Shown here: positions 9,237 to 18,867 of the stretch, piece by piece
Layout of the letters: every line of letters starts with the position of its first letter
Position numbering within the stretch: the first letter of the stretch is position 1
Assembly: GCA_947458275.1 (NCBI GenBank)
Contig: CANGYR010000002.1
Coordinates: 124,001 to 188,000, forward strand
Origin: Chitinophagaceae bacterium
Lineage (GTDB): Bacteria > Bacteroidota > Bacteroidia > Chitinophagales > Chitinophagaceae
DNA length: 64,000 bases
Direction of reading: 5' to 3'
Notes under the pieces: generated by a model
The model's input: only the letters and a program-made list of their open reading frames with translations
What the model was told of the DNA's origin: nothing
The model's database searches: none
Made by a program: the position numbers and the translations under genes

Positions 9237-10478
9237 TTGGATGAAAACGCTTTAAATACCAGCCCTTATGCGCCGCTGAAGATAACAGAATTCAGAAATT
9301 TTGTTACCGGAAGATTTCTATTCATTATGGCGCTTCGTATGACCGGCACCGTTATTAGCTGGTGGATTTATGAATTAACAAACAGCCCCTTCGCCTTGGG
9401 CCTTGTAGGACTTTCAGAAGTTATCACCGCCGTGTCACTCGCTCTGTATGCCGGACATTACATCGACAAAAATGAAAAAAGAAATATCCTGCTTACATGT
9501 CTTTTATTTTACATGGGCTGCATGGTTGCATTCATTTTCTTATCCTCGGGCATCAGCCCCATAAAAGCCCCCTGGCATATTGCAATGCTCATCTTTACTG
9601 TCATCGCAATTACGGGTGCTATCCGCGCGTTCTCCGGACCAACCTTTCATGCCATCATCGCACAGATAGTACCTAAAGCAATGCTGCCACGCGCAGCGGC
9701 TATCAACTCTTCATCCTGGCTGATTGGTTCCGTACTTGGACATGCTTTAGCCGGATTTCTCATTGCGACAATTGACGTGCATCTCAGCTTTTACGTAATT
9801 CTCGCCTTTGCTCTGACCGGCTTTTTACTGCTGACTACTCTGAAACCCAAAAAAGTATTTGCAACAACCCATCAAAATACCTGGCAGAGTGTTAAAGAAG
9901 GCGTCTCCTATGTTTTTAAAACCAAAGAAATTCTGAGTACTTTATCGCTTGATTTGTTTGCTGTATTATTTGGCGGAGCCATTGCAATGGTGCCTGTCTT
10001 TGCAAAAGATATTTTACATGTAGGCGCCGTTGGTTTCGGATGGCTGAATGCAGCTACTGATATCGGCTCCATTATAACCGTTACCGCACTCACATTATTT
10101 CCTTTAAAAAGAAATCAGGGCATGTGGATGCTTTTAAGTGTTGCCGGATTCGGAGCGTGTATCATTCTTTTTGCTGTTTCAAAAGTTTTCTGGCTGTCGT
10201 TTGCCGCACTGGTAATCAGCGGATGCATGGACGGCGTAAGCGTTATTGTGAGATCAACGATCATTCAACTGAATACTCCAGATGAATTAAGAGGCCGTGT
10301 AATGTCTGTCAACAGTATGTTTATCAATTCATCCAATGAACTGGGACAGTTTGAAAGCGGCATCGCAGCAAAACTAATGGGCGTAGTCCCCTCTGTGATT
10401 TTCGGCGGCTGCATGACCATCGGTGTGGTAATATTCAATTGGATAAAAGTACCTTCGTTGAAGAAGATGGAGTATTGA
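9237..10478 (+). CDS. MFS transporter, probable exporter (enterobactin exporter-like)
   Basis: A 12-helix major facilitator protein of 413 residues. The N-terminal pattern LKITEFRNFVTGRFLFIMALRM and NSPFALGLVGLSEVITAVS resemble the DHA3/EntS type exporters. The loop motif GHYIDKNEKRN between helices 2 and 3 is the family signature. LNTPDELRGRVMSVNSMFI is the second-half repeat signature. The substrate is unknown. The only start giving a full first helix region is TTG at 9237; no in-frame ATG or GTG precedes it, and the out-of-frame ATG at 9241 stops after four codons. It lies 28 bases after the deoxynucleoside kinase. Confidence 0.85.
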   Translation: MDENALNTSPYAPLKITEFRNFVTGRFLFIMALRMTGTVISWWIYELTNSPFALGLVGLSEVITAVSLALYAGHYIDKNEKRNILLTCLLFYMGCMVAFIFLSSGISPIKAPWHIAMLIFTVIAITGAIRAFSGPTFHAIIAQIVPKAMLPRAAAINSSSWLIGSVLGHALAGFLIATIDVHLSFYVILAFALTGFLLLTTLKPKKVFATTHQNTWQSVKEGVSYVFKTKEILSTLSLDLFAVLFGGAIAMVPVFAKDILHVGAVGFGWLNAATDIGSIITVTALTLFPLKRNQGMWMLLSVAGFGACIILFAVSKVFWLSFAALVISGCMDGVSVIVRSTIIQLNTPDELRGRVMSVNSMFINSSNELGQFESGIAAKLMGVVPSVIFGGCMTIGVVIFNWIKVPSLKKMEY

Positions 10479-10490
10479 AGCGCTGCGCGC

Positions 10491-10516
10491 GTTTGTGGTT
10501 TGGGGTTTGGGGTTGG
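10491..10516. repeat. Short GT-rich low-complexity tract
   Basis: A run with repeated TTTGGGG units lies between the MFS gene and the YkgJ-type gene. It is followed by an AT-rich CACATTTACAAATCTTC-like stretch of low complexity. It does not code for anything I can support. Confidence 0.5.
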
Positions 10517-10555
10517 CGCATCAGCTCATCTCCACATTTACAAATCTTCAAATTT

Positions 10556-11035
10556 TCACATCTTCATCAACTTCTCCAAAGTAAAATATACAATCGGACA
10601 AAATTCAGAGTTTTTAATAGTAAGACTCTGGCGTTTGAGTAAAACATCTTCATCTGTATAAGGAAATCTGGAGCAATCTGATGGACGCACATCATAAATG
10701 CTGCAATTATTGGTTGATCCTAAAAACGGACAAGGTTTTGAGTTCAAAACATAATCGCCTTCTTCATCAAGATGCAGATATTTTTCAATAAAAACTCCTT
10801 CTCTAAGATTCAGGTGACGGGAAATTCTTTTTATATCCGGCGTCTTAAATCTTGGTGAATAGTTTTTACAGCAGGCAGCACAATCCAGACAATTTATTTT
10901 TTCAAATGCAGCTTCATGAATATCAGGCAAAGCTTTGAGCAATTTTTTCTTATCCGCCTTTTCAAGAAACTGCTTGTACAATTTTTTCCTTTCAGCAGAT
11001 TTTTTTTGCCAGTTTTTCAGCAGTTCATCACTCAT
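10556..11035 (-). CDS. YkgJ family cysteine cluster protein (zinc/iron-chelating domain)
   Basis: The 159-residue protein has the hallmark cysteines of the YkgJ/UPF0153 family. CLDCAACC lies about one third of the way in, CPFL and CSIYDVRPSDCSRFPY follow, and a last Cys is in NSEFCPIVYF. These residues are thought to bind a metal or an iron-sulfur cluster. The N-terminal 45 residues are lysine-rich and helical. The biological role is unknown. I took the ATG at 11035; a GTG at 11074 would add 13 residues. It is divergent from gcvP. Confidence 0.85.
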   Translation of the reverse strand: MSDELLKNWQKKSAERKKLYKQFLEKADKKKLLKALPDIHEAAFEKINCLDCAACCKNYSPRFKTPDIKRISRHLNLREGVFIEKYLHLDEEGDYVLNSKPCPFLGSTNNCSIYDVRPSDCSRFPYTDEDVLLKRQSLTIKNSEFCPIVYFTLEKLMKM

Positions 11036-11122
11036 TATTGGTAGGTTTTGTTTAATTATACCAGAGTTTTCCACATCACAAATCTAACAAAGATATCAAT
11101 GGTAAATGTTGTTGTGTTGTTG

Positions 11123-11130
11123 TAATTTTG
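11123..11130 (+). promoter_or_regulatory. -7 promoter element of gcvP
   Basis: TAATTTTG is a perfect TAnnTTTG match, 63 bases before the gcvP ATG. No glycine-riboswitch-like structure is apparent in the short leader. Confidence 0.5.
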
Positions 11131-11193
11131 CCGCGAATAATTACAGGATTCTCAGGGTATTTTTCTTTTTAATTAATTGCTATAATCTTTACT

Positions 11194-14067
11194 ATGAATT
11201 TGTTTGAGAAACAAAACAACGAGTTTGCAAACAGGCACATCGGGCCTGACGAAAAAGAGATTGCTTCAATGCTCAAAACAATAGGTATCTCCTCTGTTGA
11301 TGAGCTGATTGAAAAAACGATTCCTTCTGCTATCAGATTGAGCAAACCAATAGAAACTTCATCTCCTGTAAGTGAGTTTGAATATCTATCTGAATTAAAA
11401 AAGATTGCATCCAAAAATTTAGTTTACAAATCTTACATCGGAAAAGGTTACTACAATACCATCACACCAAGTGTGATCTTGAGAAATATTTTTGAAAATC
11501 CGGGATGGTATACCCAATATACTCCTTATCAGGCGGAAATTGCACAAGGTAGATTGGAAAGCCTTTTAAATTACCAGACGATGGTGAGTGATCTTACAGG
11601 ATTGCCAATAGCGAATGCAAGTTTACTCGACGAAGGAACTGCTGCCGCAGAGGCCATGGCCATGTTGTTCAATCACAAAAACAAAGACCACGACCATATC
11701 AGCGCTCCAAAGTTTTTTGTAGATGAAAATATTTTCGAGCAAACTAAAGATATACTCATCACCCGGGCCAAACCAATTAAAATTGAACTGGTATTTGGTG
11801 ATTATAAAACCGCTGTCCTGGATGAACAGTATTTTGGTGCCATCATACAATATCCGAATAGCAATGGATTAATAGAAGATTACAGAGACTTTATCAGCAG
11901 AGCGCATCTGGTAAATGCACAGGTCATTATGGCAACTGATCTGCTGGCCTTAAGTTTACTAACCCCTCCCGGGGAATTAGGTGCAGACGTGGCCGTTGGA
12001 AATGCCCAGCGCTTCGGTGTACCTATTGGTTTTGGCGGACCTCATGCTGCTTTCTTTGCCACAAAGGATGAATTCAAAAGAAATATTCCCGGCCGAATCA
12101 TTGGCGTTAGTATTGATGCGAGTGGCAACCGCTGTCTTCGTATGGCGCTGCAAACAAGAGAACAGCACATCAGAAGAGAGAAAGCAACCAGCAATATATG
12201 CACAGCTCAGGCATTGCTTGCCAATATGGCAGCGATGTATGCTGTTTACCACGGAGCGGAGGGAATCATCAATATTGCCAAAAGAGTGAGTGTGCTTGCC
12301 AGAATCCTAAGTAATGAACTTGAAAAAATTGGCTTCAAAAATGTAAACGATACTTTCTTTGACACCCTGCAGATTCACACCGAAAATTCGGATAAATTAA
12401 AAGCACTGGCAGATTCTCACAAAATCAATTTTGGTTATTCCGGCAATCTTGTAAATATTTCATTAGACGAAACAACTACCAAAAATGATTTGAAAGCCAT
12501 CATTGATTTATTTGCGTCTATTCGTAACAGTAATGCTTCTGAAGTTGACTTTGAAAAAGACAATATACTCAACAATATTCCCACAGCGCTGACCAGAACC
12601 TCCACCTTTCTCACTCATCCTGTATTCAACAGTCACAGAAGTGAGACTCAGATGATGCGATACATCAAAAGCCTGGAGAACAAAGATCTTAGTTTAAATA
12701 CGTCAATGATATCTTTGGGGAGTTGCACCATGAAACTAAATGCCGCTTCCGAGCTGATTCCTGTAAGCTGGCCTGAATTCGGCAGCATTCATCCATTTGC
12801 ACCGGCCAATCAATGGCAAGGTTACCAACAAATCATCAGCGAACTTGAATCCTGGCTGAGCAGTATTACTGGATTTTCTGCCACATCATTACAACCCAAC
12901 AGTGGTGCGCAGGGAGAATATGCGGGATTGCTTACCATAAGAGCGTATCACGAATCAAGAAAAGAAACACATAGAAATATCATCCTCATACCCATTTCTG
13001 CTCATGGCACCAACCCGGCCTCTGCAGTGATGGCTGGATTCAAAGTGATAGTAACCAAATGCGATGAAGCAGGAAATATAGATATTGAAGATTTGAAAGC
13101 TCATGCAGAAAAAAACAAAGAGCACCTTGCAGGTCTAATGATTACTTACCCAAGTACGCATGGTGTATTTGAGGAAAGTGTTAAAGAAATTTGTTCAATC
13201 ATTCATGATAACGGAGGATTGGTTTATATGGACGGAGCCAACATGAACGCGCAAGTGGGGCTGACCAGTCCTGGAAATATAGGTGCAGATGTATGTCATC
13301 TTAACTTACACAAAACTTTTGCCATCCCTCATGGCGGCGGCGGCCCCGGCATGGGACCAATTTGTGTAAATGAAAAACTGGCTCCTTTTCTTCCCGGGCA
13401 CGTTTCATTAAAAAACAGTGAGAATGCCATCAATGCTGTCAGTGCAGCGCCCTACGGAAGTGCAAGCATTCTGCTCATCAGTTATGCATACATTAAAATG
13501 CTTGGTGCAGCCGGAATGAAAAAAAGTACTGAGATAGCCATTCTCAATGCCAACTATATGAAAGCAAGACTGAAAGACGCTTACAAAATATTGTATACAG
13601 GCAAAAACGGTACTTGCGCTCATGAGTTTATTGTTGATTTAAGGCCATTTAAACAAAGTGTGAGCATCGAAGCGGAGGATGTGGCAAAGCGTTTGATGGA
13701 TTATAATTTTCATGCTCCAACGCTTAGTTTCCCTGTTCCAGGTACCATCATGATTGAACCAACCGAAAGTGAAGATAAAGGCGAACTGGACAGATTTTGC
13801 GACGCCATGCTTTCCATCAGGGAAGAAATAAGATTAATTGAAGAAGGTAAAATAGATAAAACTGACAACCCGCTAAAAAATGCACCTCATACGCAGGAGG
13901 TGGTTGTGGCTGACGAATGGAAACATCCTTACAGCAGAAGCGTTGCGGCTTATCCTCTTCCCTATGTTAAGAGTAATAAATTCTGGCCTTCTATCAGCAG
14001 GGTAAACAATACTTATGGCGATCGAAATCTGGTTTGCACCTGCGAACCGGTCAGCGCCTATGCCTAA
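11194..14067 (+). CDS. gcvP: Glycine dehydrogenase (decarboxylating), P protein of the glycine cleavage system
   Basis: The 957-residue single-chain P protein decarboxylates glycine with pyridoxal phosphate and passes the aminomethyl group to lipoylated H protein. The N-terminal start [13 protein letters not shown] and [13 protein letters not shown] are characteristic. The two homologous halves seen in the fused form are both present. The PLP lysine is K707 in [20 protein letters not shown]. Length and ending ([18 protein letters not shown]-like) match E. coli GcvP. The gcvT and gcvH genes are not in the window, so the system is dispersed here. A -7 element precedes it. Confidence 0.97.
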   Translation: MNLFEKQNNEFANRHIGPDEKEIASMLKTIGISSVDELIEKTIPSAIRLSKPIETSSPVSEFEYLSELKKIASKNLVYKSYIGKGYYNTITPSVILRNIFENPGWYTQYTPYQAEIAQGRLESLLNYQTMVSDLTGLPIANASLLDEGTAAAEAMAMLFNHKNKDHDHISAPKFFVDENIFEQTKDILITRAKPIKIELVFGDYKTAVLDEQYFGAIIQYPNSNGLIEDYRDFISRAHLVNAQVIMATDLLALSLLTPPGELGADVAVGNAQRFGVPIGFGGPHAAFFATKDEFKRNIPGRIIGVSIDASGNRCLRMALQTREQHIRREKATSNICTAQALLANMAAMYAVYHGAEGIINIAKRVSVLARILSNELEKIGFKNVNDTFFDTLQIHTENSDKLKALADSHKINFGYSGNLVNISLDETTTKNDLKAIIDLFASIRNSNASEVDFEKDNILNNIPTALTRTSTFLTHPVFNSHRSETQMMRYIKSLENKDLSLNTSMISLGSCTMKLNAASELIPVSWPEFGSIHPFAPANQWQGYQQIISELESWLSSITGFSATSLQPNSGAQGEYAGLLTIRAYHESRKETHRNIILIPISAHGTNPASAVMAGFKVIVTKCDEAGNIDIEDLKAHAEKNKEHLAGLMITYPSTHGVFEESVKEICSIIHDNGGLVYMDGANMNAQVGLTSPGNIGADVCHLNLHKTFAIPHGGGGPGMGPICVNEKLAPFLPGHVSLKNSENAINAVSAAPYGSASILLISYAYIKMLGAAGMKKSTEIAILNANYMKARLKDAYKILYTGKNGTCAHEFIVDLRPFKQSVSIEAEDVAKRLMDYNFHAPTLSFPVPGTIMIEPTESEDKGELDRFCDAMLSIREEIRLIEEGKIDKTDNPLKNAPHTQEVVVADEWKHPYSRSVAAYPLPYVKSNKFWPSISRVNNTYGDRNLVCTCEPVSAYA

Positions 14068-14141
14068 TGTAAAATAATTGTAACGACTTTTTTTCGCTGT
14101 GTTTTAAATTATTGTTATTTTCAACGCCTAAAAAACTACTT

Positions 14142-15821
14142 ATGGCGGGAATAACACACCACACAACTGTACCTGAAACGGGAAATAAAAATATTCCTAC
14201 CAATTATGGTGCATTAGGAACACTCGCTACCGTATTTTTTTTCTGGGGATTTATTGCTGCCGGCAATAGCATCTTCATTCCCTTTTGTAAGCATTTTTTC
14301 AAACTAGATCAGTTTCAAAGTCAGTTGATTGATTTCGCTTTTTACACCGCTTATTATATCGGAGCTTTGCTACTATTTGCTTATGGCTCATTCGGGGGGA
14401 AAGATTTAGTAGGAAAATGGGGATATAAAAGGAGTATCATTTATGGCCTGTTGTTTTCCGCTATCGGCGCTGCGGCAATGATTATAGCCGTACAGGCAAA
14501 TACATTTTCCGGTATGTTATTAGGATTATTTATTGTTGCCTTGGGATTTTCGCTGCAACAAACTGCTGCACAACCCTTCGCTATTTCGCTGGGCGACCCC
14601 GCTACCGGCACCAGCAGAGTTAATCTCGGAGGAGGCATTAATTCTTTCGGCACCACAATTGGTCCCATTGTAGTAGCCATTGCGCTATTCGGGTCTACGG
14701 CCGCTGTTACAGATGAACAAATCGCTTCTTTGAGTCTGAGCAAGGTAATCATTCTGTATTCCGCTGTTGGCGGCCTGTTTCTCGCAGCGGCTGCTTTATT
14801 TTTCTTCTCAAAAAAAGTACCATCCGGTATCATGATTGAAGAGACTGAAAATGCAAACAAAGCTTTATATGCTTTGCTCATCATGACAGGACTTTTGATT
14901 ATCATGTTTGTACCCGTTTTCAGAAGTTATAAAACCGATTTATCCAATGCAACTGAAGAAGTTATTCATGCTATGAACGCCTACAGAATGCAATGGCTGC
15001 TTGGTGCTTTGGCTGTTGTTATAGTTGTGTTGCTCTTCTCCGGAATGAGCGCCTCCAAAAAATCTGACGGCTGGGGTGCAATGAAATATCCGCAGCTGGT
15101 TTTAGGTATGCTTGCCATATTCGTTTATGTAGGTGTGGAAGTTTCTATTGGAAGTAATCTCAGCGAATTATTGAAACAGCCTGAGTTTGGTAACATTTCT
15201 TCTTCTGAAGCTGCTCCCTATATTTCCATGTATTGGGGAAGTTTGATGATTGGAAGATGGGCAGGTGCCATCAGCGCATTTTCATTATCAAGAAATACTA
15301 AAATTTTATTACAGTTTATTGTTCCATTGATTGCATTTGGTGTGATTATTGGAGTGAACACCGTTGCTCAATACAACATGAAGCCATTGTATTATTACAT
15401 TGTTTGCGTATTGGTTCAAATTATGGCGTTTTATATTAGCAATGACAAGCCGGCCAGAACCCTCATGATATTTGGATTTCTGGGTATGTTAGCTATGATT
15501 ATCGGCATTCAGACGTCAGGCACTATTGCTACGTATGCATTTTTAAGTGGAGGATTGTGTTGCTCTATCATGTGGCCATGTATTTTTAGTTTATCTATCG
15601 CAGGGCTTGGCAAACATACTACTCAAGGTGCTGCATTTTTGATTATGATGATTTTGGGTGGAGGTATTATACCTCCCATTCAGGGGAAACTGTCAGATGT
15701 TATCACCATTCATCAATCTTACTGGGTGGCAGTATTGTGCTTTGGCTATCTTACTTTTTTTGCAATAGCTGTAAAGAGAATTTTAAAAAGACAGGGCATA
15801 GATTTCGAGAGATCTAAATAA
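14142..15821 (+). CDS. Sugar:H+ symporter, FHS (FucP-like) MFS family
   Basis: The 559-residue, 12-helix protein belongs to the fucose/glucose/galactose:proton symporters. The start [22 protein letters not shown] with a long gap before [20 protein letters not shown] matches FucP relatives. So do [19 protein letters not shown] and [18 protein letters not shown]. The second half has [16 protein letters not shown] chose the ATG at 14142; the upstream in-frame TTG at 14112 adds ten residues that do not look like the family. It stands 61 bases before a ROK kinase gene on the same strand, so it probably imports glucose or a related hexose for that kinase. Confidence 0.9.
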   Translation: MAGITHHTTVPETGNKNIPTNYGALGTLATVFFFWGFIAAGNSIFIPFCKHFFKLDQFQSQLIDFAFYTAYYIGALLLFAYGSFGGKDLVGKWGYKRSIIYGLLFSAIGAAAMIIAVQANTFSGMLLGLFIVALGFSLQQTAAQPFAISLGDPATGTSRVNLGGGINSFGTTIGPIVVAIALFGSTAAVTDEQIASLSLSKVIILYSAVGGLFLAAAALFFFSKKVPSGIMIEETENANKALYALLIMTGLLIIMFVPVFRSYKTDLSNATEEVIHAMNAYRMQWLLGALAVVIVVLLFSGMSASKKSDGWGAMKYPQLVLGMLAIFVYVGVEVSIGSNLSELLKQPEFGNISSSEAAPYISMYWGSLMIGRWAGAISAFSLSRNTKILLQFIVPLIAFGVIIGVNTVAQYNMKPLYYYIVCVLVQIMAFYISNDKPARTLMIFGFLGMLAMIIGIQTSGTIATYAFLSGGLCCSIMWPCIFSLSIAGLGKHTTQGAAFLIMMILGGGIIPPIQGKLSDVITIHQSYWVAVLCFGYLTFFAIAVKRILKRQGIDFERSK

Positions 15822-15882
15822 CAACTCAATAATTTGTTTATCAATTTTTACTTTTAAATTTTAAATTTATAATTTTTAATTC

Positions 15883-16833
15883 ATGAACGATAAATACAGA
15901 ATAGGAATAGATGTTGGTGGCACAACCACCAAATTTGGAATTGTTGACTACAATGGGGTTATTCTTGAACAAGGAAGAATTCCCAGTAACGACAGAGACT
16001 TTGTTGAAGATTTTATTGATGATCTGTACATCAAACTTCTTCCAATGATAGAGCGAATTGGCGGATTTGAAAAACTAATCGGAATTGGAATGGGTGCACC
16101 CAACGGGAATATTTATTCCGGCACTATAGAATATGCGCCCAACCTCAGATGGAAAGGGATTATTCCGATAGCTGAATTGATGACTAAAAAATTTGGACTT
16201 CCTACCCAACTCACCAATGATGCGAATGCCGCCGCTATGGGTGAGATGATGTACGGATGTACAAAAAACATGAAACATTTTATTACCATTACTTTGGGAA
16301 CAGGAGTAGGAAGTGGTATTGTTATAGATGGAAAAATTGTAGTGGGACATGATGGCTTTGCCGGTGAGCTAGGTCATACCGTTATTCGTCCTGGAGGAAG
16401 AATACATAAAGGCACCGGACTGAAAGGCACGCTGGAATCTTATGCATCGGCAACAGGAGTAAGGGAAACAGCCATCGAATTATTGACAGGATATCCTGAA
16501 AGAGAAAGTCTGCTGAGGAATTATCGTATCAATGACATCACCAGCGAAACCGTTTTTCAATGCGCCATGCAAGGAGATGTGATTGCTAATGAAATATTTG
16601 AATTCACCGGCCAGATACTGGGAGAGTCTTTGGCAAATTTTGTAATGTTTTCTTCACCTGAAGCGATTGTATTGTTTGGTGGACTGACCAAAGCAGGAAA
16701 CCTGTTGATGAATCCAACAAGACACCATATGGAAGCAAACTTATTGCCGATATTTAAAAATAAAGTAAAACTTATCTTCAGCGAGTTGAACGAATCTGAT
16801 GCAGCGATACTTGGAGCAAGTGCGTTAATTTAA
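15883..16833 (+). CDS. ROK family sugar kinase, probable glucokinase
   Basis: The 316-residue cytoplasmic kinase has the ATP-binding motif GIDVGGTTTKFGIVD at the start. The substrate-site sequence LTNDANAAAMGEMMYG and GTGVGSGIVIDGKI follow. The family motif GFAGELGHTVIRPGG has the conserved His. The usual zinc-binding cysteine cluster (CxCGxxGC) after that His is absent and is replaced by a stretch rich in Gly and Lys. Phosphorylation of glucose is the likely reaction because of the neighbouring FHS symporter and the starch locus, but N-acetylmannosamine or another hexose cannot be excluded. Confidence 0.87.
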   Translation: MNDKYRIGIDVGGTTTKFGIVDYNGVILEQGRIPSNDRDFVEDFIDDLYIKLLPMIERIGGFEKLIGIGMGAPNGNIYSGTIEYAPNLRWKGIIPIAELMTKKFGLPTQLTNDANAAAMGEMMYGCTKNMKHFITITLGTGVGSGIVIDGKIVVGHDGFAGELGHTVIRPGGRIHKGTGLKGTLESYASATGVRETAIELLTGYPERESLLRNYRINDITSETVFQCAMQGDVIANEIFEFTGQILGESLANFVMFSSPEAIVLFGGLTKAGNLLMNPTRHHMEANLLPIFKNKVKLIFSELNESDAAILGASALI

Positions 16834-16864
16834 TAAAGCATCATGTAAGAAAGAAGAAATGTTT

Positions 16865-17608
16865 CTATTGGAATTTCTCTAAAAATTCCAGTCTTCTTCT
16901 GCTTGCTACATCCAGTTCTGTACCATCCTCCATAGTTACAGTGCCTCCCCTTCCCTTCGAATATTTTGTTATTTTATTAAGATTAATGAGATGAGAATTG
17001 TGTATGCGGAAAAATTTCTTTTTGGGAAGTAACAGTTCGTATTCTTTTATGTTTTTTGAGGCTATTATTTTTTCAGGTTTTGTGGTAAAAATATAAGTAT
17101 AGGTACCATTTGCTTCGCAGCGAATTATATCATCAATATCAATAAACACATAGCCGTCACCGGTAGGTATCGCAATTTTTGTATGTATAAGTCCTGAGTT
17201 CTTTACATTTTCAAAAAGCAATTCAAACTGATATTTTGATTTCTTTTCAAGTATTGAACGGGATACTCTTGATATTGCAGATTTTAATTCATTGATGTCC
17301 AATGGCTTCAGTAAATAATGAATGGCTCCATATTTGAATGCAGTCAATGTATGCTTATCATCTTCCGAAATAAAAATTATTTCAAAATTAAGAGGAGTTA
17401 AGCGGTCAAGAAATTCAAATGCATTTTTTTCAGAAACAGATACATTTGAAATAATCAAATCAGGTGAAGATTCATCAATCAACTTGAAAGCGGCCTGGTG
17501 ATCAATTGCTTTTCCTATTAATTCAATCTGTGGGCAATTTTCCTTTAGTAGCTCTTTGAGTTTATCTAAATTTGCATGACTATCCTCTACGATAATAGTT
17601 TTAAGCAT
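16865..17608 (-). CDS. LytTR-type response regulator with non-canonical receiver domain
   Basis: The 247-residue protein has an N-terminal receiver fold and a C-terminal LytTR DNA-binding domain (about residues 145-247, with FFRIHNSHLINLNKI and the late RRRLEFLEKF). The acidic pair is kept (E8, D9 in IIVEDSH) and the conserved Lys is in LLKPLD. The phosphoacceptor aspartate, expected in DLIISNVSV, is an asparagine (N55). It is therefore unlikely to be switched on by ordinary Asp phosphorylation. No histidine kinase gene is adjacent. The ATG at 17608 is preferred over TTG at 17617. The target is unknown; it converges with the ROK kinase. Confidence 0.88.
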   Translation of the reverse strand: MLKTIIVEDSHANLDKLKELLKENCPQIELIGKAIDHQAAFKLIDESSPDLIISNVSVSEKNAFEFLDRLTPLNFEIIFISEDDKHTLTAFKYGAIHYLLKPLDINELKSAISRVSRSILEKKSKYQFELLFENVKNSGLIHTKIAIPTGDGYVFIDIDDIIRCEANGTYTYIFTTKPEKIIASKNIKEYELLLPKKKFFRIHNSHLINLNKITKYSKGRGGTVTMEDGTELDVASRRRLEFLEKFQ

Positions 17609-17617
17609 TAAATACAA

Positions 17618-18070
17618 GTTATAGGGTTAGAATTACGGACTATACAATTTAATGAAAATAAATAATACAAATCCACTATTTAATTTAATTTAAATGTTAA
17701 TCAATATAAATTTTACTCTTTCAACTAAACTTCAGAACTGCATGAGCAGTTATTATCAATAGATTGAGCATTCTTACATATTTAATATTATTTAAATCCA
17801 TAAGCTACATAGTGCAACTAACTACATATATTCTAAAATTGTATGCGTAAATTAACTAACGTGCATTTTGAATTAATAAATGTGCTAAAAATTCTATTTT
17901 AGGATTTTTATTTAATATGAATATTGCAAAAAAGCATATCAATCAATTAAGCCTGGTTCTTCTGCATCAGCTGATTGAGTTGTTTCATTGTGAGATATTT
18001 AGCATTATTTTGCTTGTCAAAATGTAGTCCTGATGATCATGATGAAGAAAAAGTATAAACAACACGAAAA
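17618..18070. other. AT-rich intergenic region between the LytTR regulator and the polysaccharide genes
   Basis: About 450 bases without a gene. It is strongly AT-rich and separates two divergent units. The only open frame of note is a 36-codon ATG frame at 17917-18027 with no recognisable product. I saw no perfect TAnnTTTG box, no tRNA and no mobile-element end. The region probably holds promoters for both sides. Confidence 0.5.
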
Positions 18071-18841
18071 ATGGTGAAATTTTTAAAATATGCGCTTTTT
18101 AAACTTTTAGGAAGGGATAAATATTTAAGACTATTGCATACAGTTTTTTTTATTTTGTATGATACCAATTTACTTAAGCGAAATAAAAATTATCAATTCA
18201 ATTACTTTTTAAAAAAAATAATCAAAGAAGGAGATTATGTCGTTGACATTGGAGCTAATCTAGGTTATTTTTCAAAAATATTTTCTCGTTTAGTTGGAGA
18301 CAGTGGAAAAGTAATTTGCATTGAACCCGTAAAACCTTTCTTTGACGTATTGAATTGGAGTTTAAAAAACAAACAAAATTGTATTCTGTATAATTATGCA
18401 TTGGGCACTGAAAATAAAAAAATTGAATTGGTGTTGCCTAAAACAGAAGGAGTCTTCAGAACAGGTTTATCTCACATCCCTTCAGATGAATCAGAAAAGC
18501 AAAACAGTTATATTTTTGAGACGGAGATGACAACCGGCAGCAGTCTTTTAAAGGATTTACCCAGACTGGATTATATCAAATGCGATATTGAAGGGTACGA
18601 ATTAATAGTACTTACAGAGCTTTCAGATGTAATAAAAAAATACCTTCCAGTATTACAAATCGAAACCTGGGATAACAATAAAAATGATGTAATCACACTG
18701 ATGACTTCATTGAATTATACACCCTATACGCTTTTCAAAAATAAATTACACTCTTATCAATTAAATCAAGCTGCTCCGGGCGATTTTCTATTCCTGCACC
18801 AAAAGCATCTTAAGCTTTATGAATATTTTATTTCAAATTAA
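18071..18841 (+). CDS. FkbM family methyltransferase
   Basis: The 256-residue protein has the SAM-binding motif DYVVDIGANLGYFSKIFS near residue 58. An acidic residue follows in VICIEPVKP, and the FkbM-type motif LDYIKCDIEGYELIVL is near residue 170. FkbM proteins O-methylate sugars or polyketides; here the neighbours suggest a surface glycan. The gene is more AT-rich than the housekeeping genes before it. It is 26 bases before the YfhO-like gene on the same strand and likely shares a transcript with it. Confidence 0.85.
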   Translation: MVKFLKYALFKLLGRDKYLRLLHTVFFILYDTNLLKRNKNYQFNYFLKKIIKEGDYVVDIGANLGYFSKIFSRLVGDSGKVICIEPVKPFFDVLNWSLKNKQNCILYNYALGTENKKIELVLPKTEGVFRTGLSHIPSDESEKQNSYIFETEMTTGSSLLKDLPRLDYIKCDIEGYELIVLTELSDVIKKYLPVLQIETWDNNKNDVITLMTSLNYTPYTLFKNKLHSYQLNQAAPGDFLFLHQKHLKLYEYFISN

Positions 18842-18867
18842 ACAACATTTTTTCTAAAAAATATACC

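Noticed and set aside
10439-10642. Open frame across the end of the MFS gene
   Set aside because: It overlaps two well-supported genes and runs through a low-complexity tract.
11131-11193. Glycine riboswitch upstream of gcvP
   Set aside because: The 63-base leader is too short for the aptamer, and I could find no paired glycine-aptamer-like stems.
17917-18027. 36-codon ATG frame in the gap before the polysaccharide genes
   Set aside because: No recognisable product, no promoter box, and short frames are expected by chance in AT-rich DNA.
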